Below are positions 5,403-5,598 of a stretch of 5,598 nt of DNA, piece after piece. The DNA comes from Christensenella sp. UBA1685 (GTDB lineage Bacteria > Bacillota > Clostridia > Christensenellales > CAG-138): NCBI GenBank assembly GCA_002320595.1, contig DCKB01000018.1:38599-44196 (forward strand). The letters are read 5' to 3'. Positions within the stretch are counted from its first letter, which is position 1. The number at the start of each line of letters is the position of its first letter. Position numbers and translations under genes: made by a program. Below the pieces are notes generated by a model. That model was not told the origin of the DNA, searched no databases, and saw nothing but the letters and a program-made list of their open reading frames with translations.

Positions 5403-5598
5403 ACATACCGAGAATGAGTTACCCCCAATACCGCAAGGCCCGCAGGCTCACCCATGAGTGCTGCAACTACTGTAACGGAAACTGCCTCCTGCTGGACGAT
5501 GGGGAGGAATGTGTCTGTGTGCAGAGTATTTCCTATTCGCTGCTGTGCCGGTGGTTCAAGGTGGCCGTCCTGCCGCTGGACGCGGCCCTGTGCGCCGA
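5399..5598 (+). CDS. Cysteine-rich VLP-type protein, N-terminal part (cut by window edge)
   Basis: The first 66 codons of an open frame that continues past the window. The start ATG overlaps the relaxase stop (ATGA), and AGGA lies just upstream. Visible cysteines are C21, C22, C25, C29, C38, C40, C50 and C65, including a C-C-x2-C-x3-C cluster that could bind zinc or a metal cluster (inference). The peptide contains YRKARRLTHECCNYCNGNCLL and the triad V57-L58-P59, which matches my memory of the cysteine-rich VLP family that follows relaxase genes in Tn1549-like elements. Its molecular role is not established to my knowledge; the position suggests a part in transfer. The end of the gene is not seen. 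Confidence 0.82.
   Translation, partial: MNIPRMSYPQYRKARRLTHECCNYCNGNCLLLDDGEECVCVQSISYSLLCRWFKVAVLPLDAALCA

Overview
The window looks like part of an integrative and conjugative or mobilizable element from a gut-type Firmicute (Clostridia), most like the Tn1549/CTn family. The basis is the backbone order on the right half: a small Xre/Cro-type regulator, a non-coding segment with oriT-like hairpins, MobC, a MOBP-type relaxase with an HxHxH motif, and the start of a cysteine-rich VLP-type protein. Strong GGAGG-type ribosome binding sites and tight gene overlaps (ATGA and similar) also fit Firmicutes. The species cannot be named from the sequence.

Left part (1-939, minus strand): the first 31 codons of a membrane protein, almost certainly a sensor histidine kinase, lie immediately downstream of an OmpR/PhoB-type response regulator and overlap it by 4 nt. 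The regulator has its own extended -10 promoter, with an 11-bp-phased direct repeat over the -35 and spacer. A long GAAA-capped hairpin with a T-tract separates it from the next operon.

Middle part (945-3031, minus strand): a compact, AT-richer operon of GntR/YtrA-family regulator, ABC ATPase, ABC-2 permease and a 40-residue membrane microprotein. The genes overlap by 8 nt or are 9 nt apart. A near-consensus promoter (TTGACA, 17 bp, TGTTATACT) drives it, with a perfect inverted repeat over the -10 and start region that probably serves as the GntR operator. The layout matches YtrAB/PmtR-PmtAB type exporters: the GntR protein represses the operon and releases it when an inducer, often an envelope-active peptide or antibiotic, is present. 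The substrate is unknown.

Right part (3121-5598, plus strand): the Xre-type regulator is followed by two tandem terminator-like hairpins. After these come about 170 nt of non-coding DNA with three adjacent perfect inverted repeats and a TATCTTG sequence resembling MOBP nic sites (candidate oriT), then mobC, the relaxase (40-nt overlap) and the cysteine-rich protein (4-nt overlap), which runs off the window. MobC and relaxase would assemble on the nearby oriT, nick it and start transfer of the element. The two-component and ABC modules look like cargo carried next to this transfer backbone.

The stretches without genes are all under 300 nt. They are 783-944 (promoter and terminator), 2957-3162 (promoter and operator plus AT-rich leader for the Xre gene) and 3532-3759 (terminators and candidate oriT). 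No tRNA, rRNA, CRISPR array or insertion sequence was seen.
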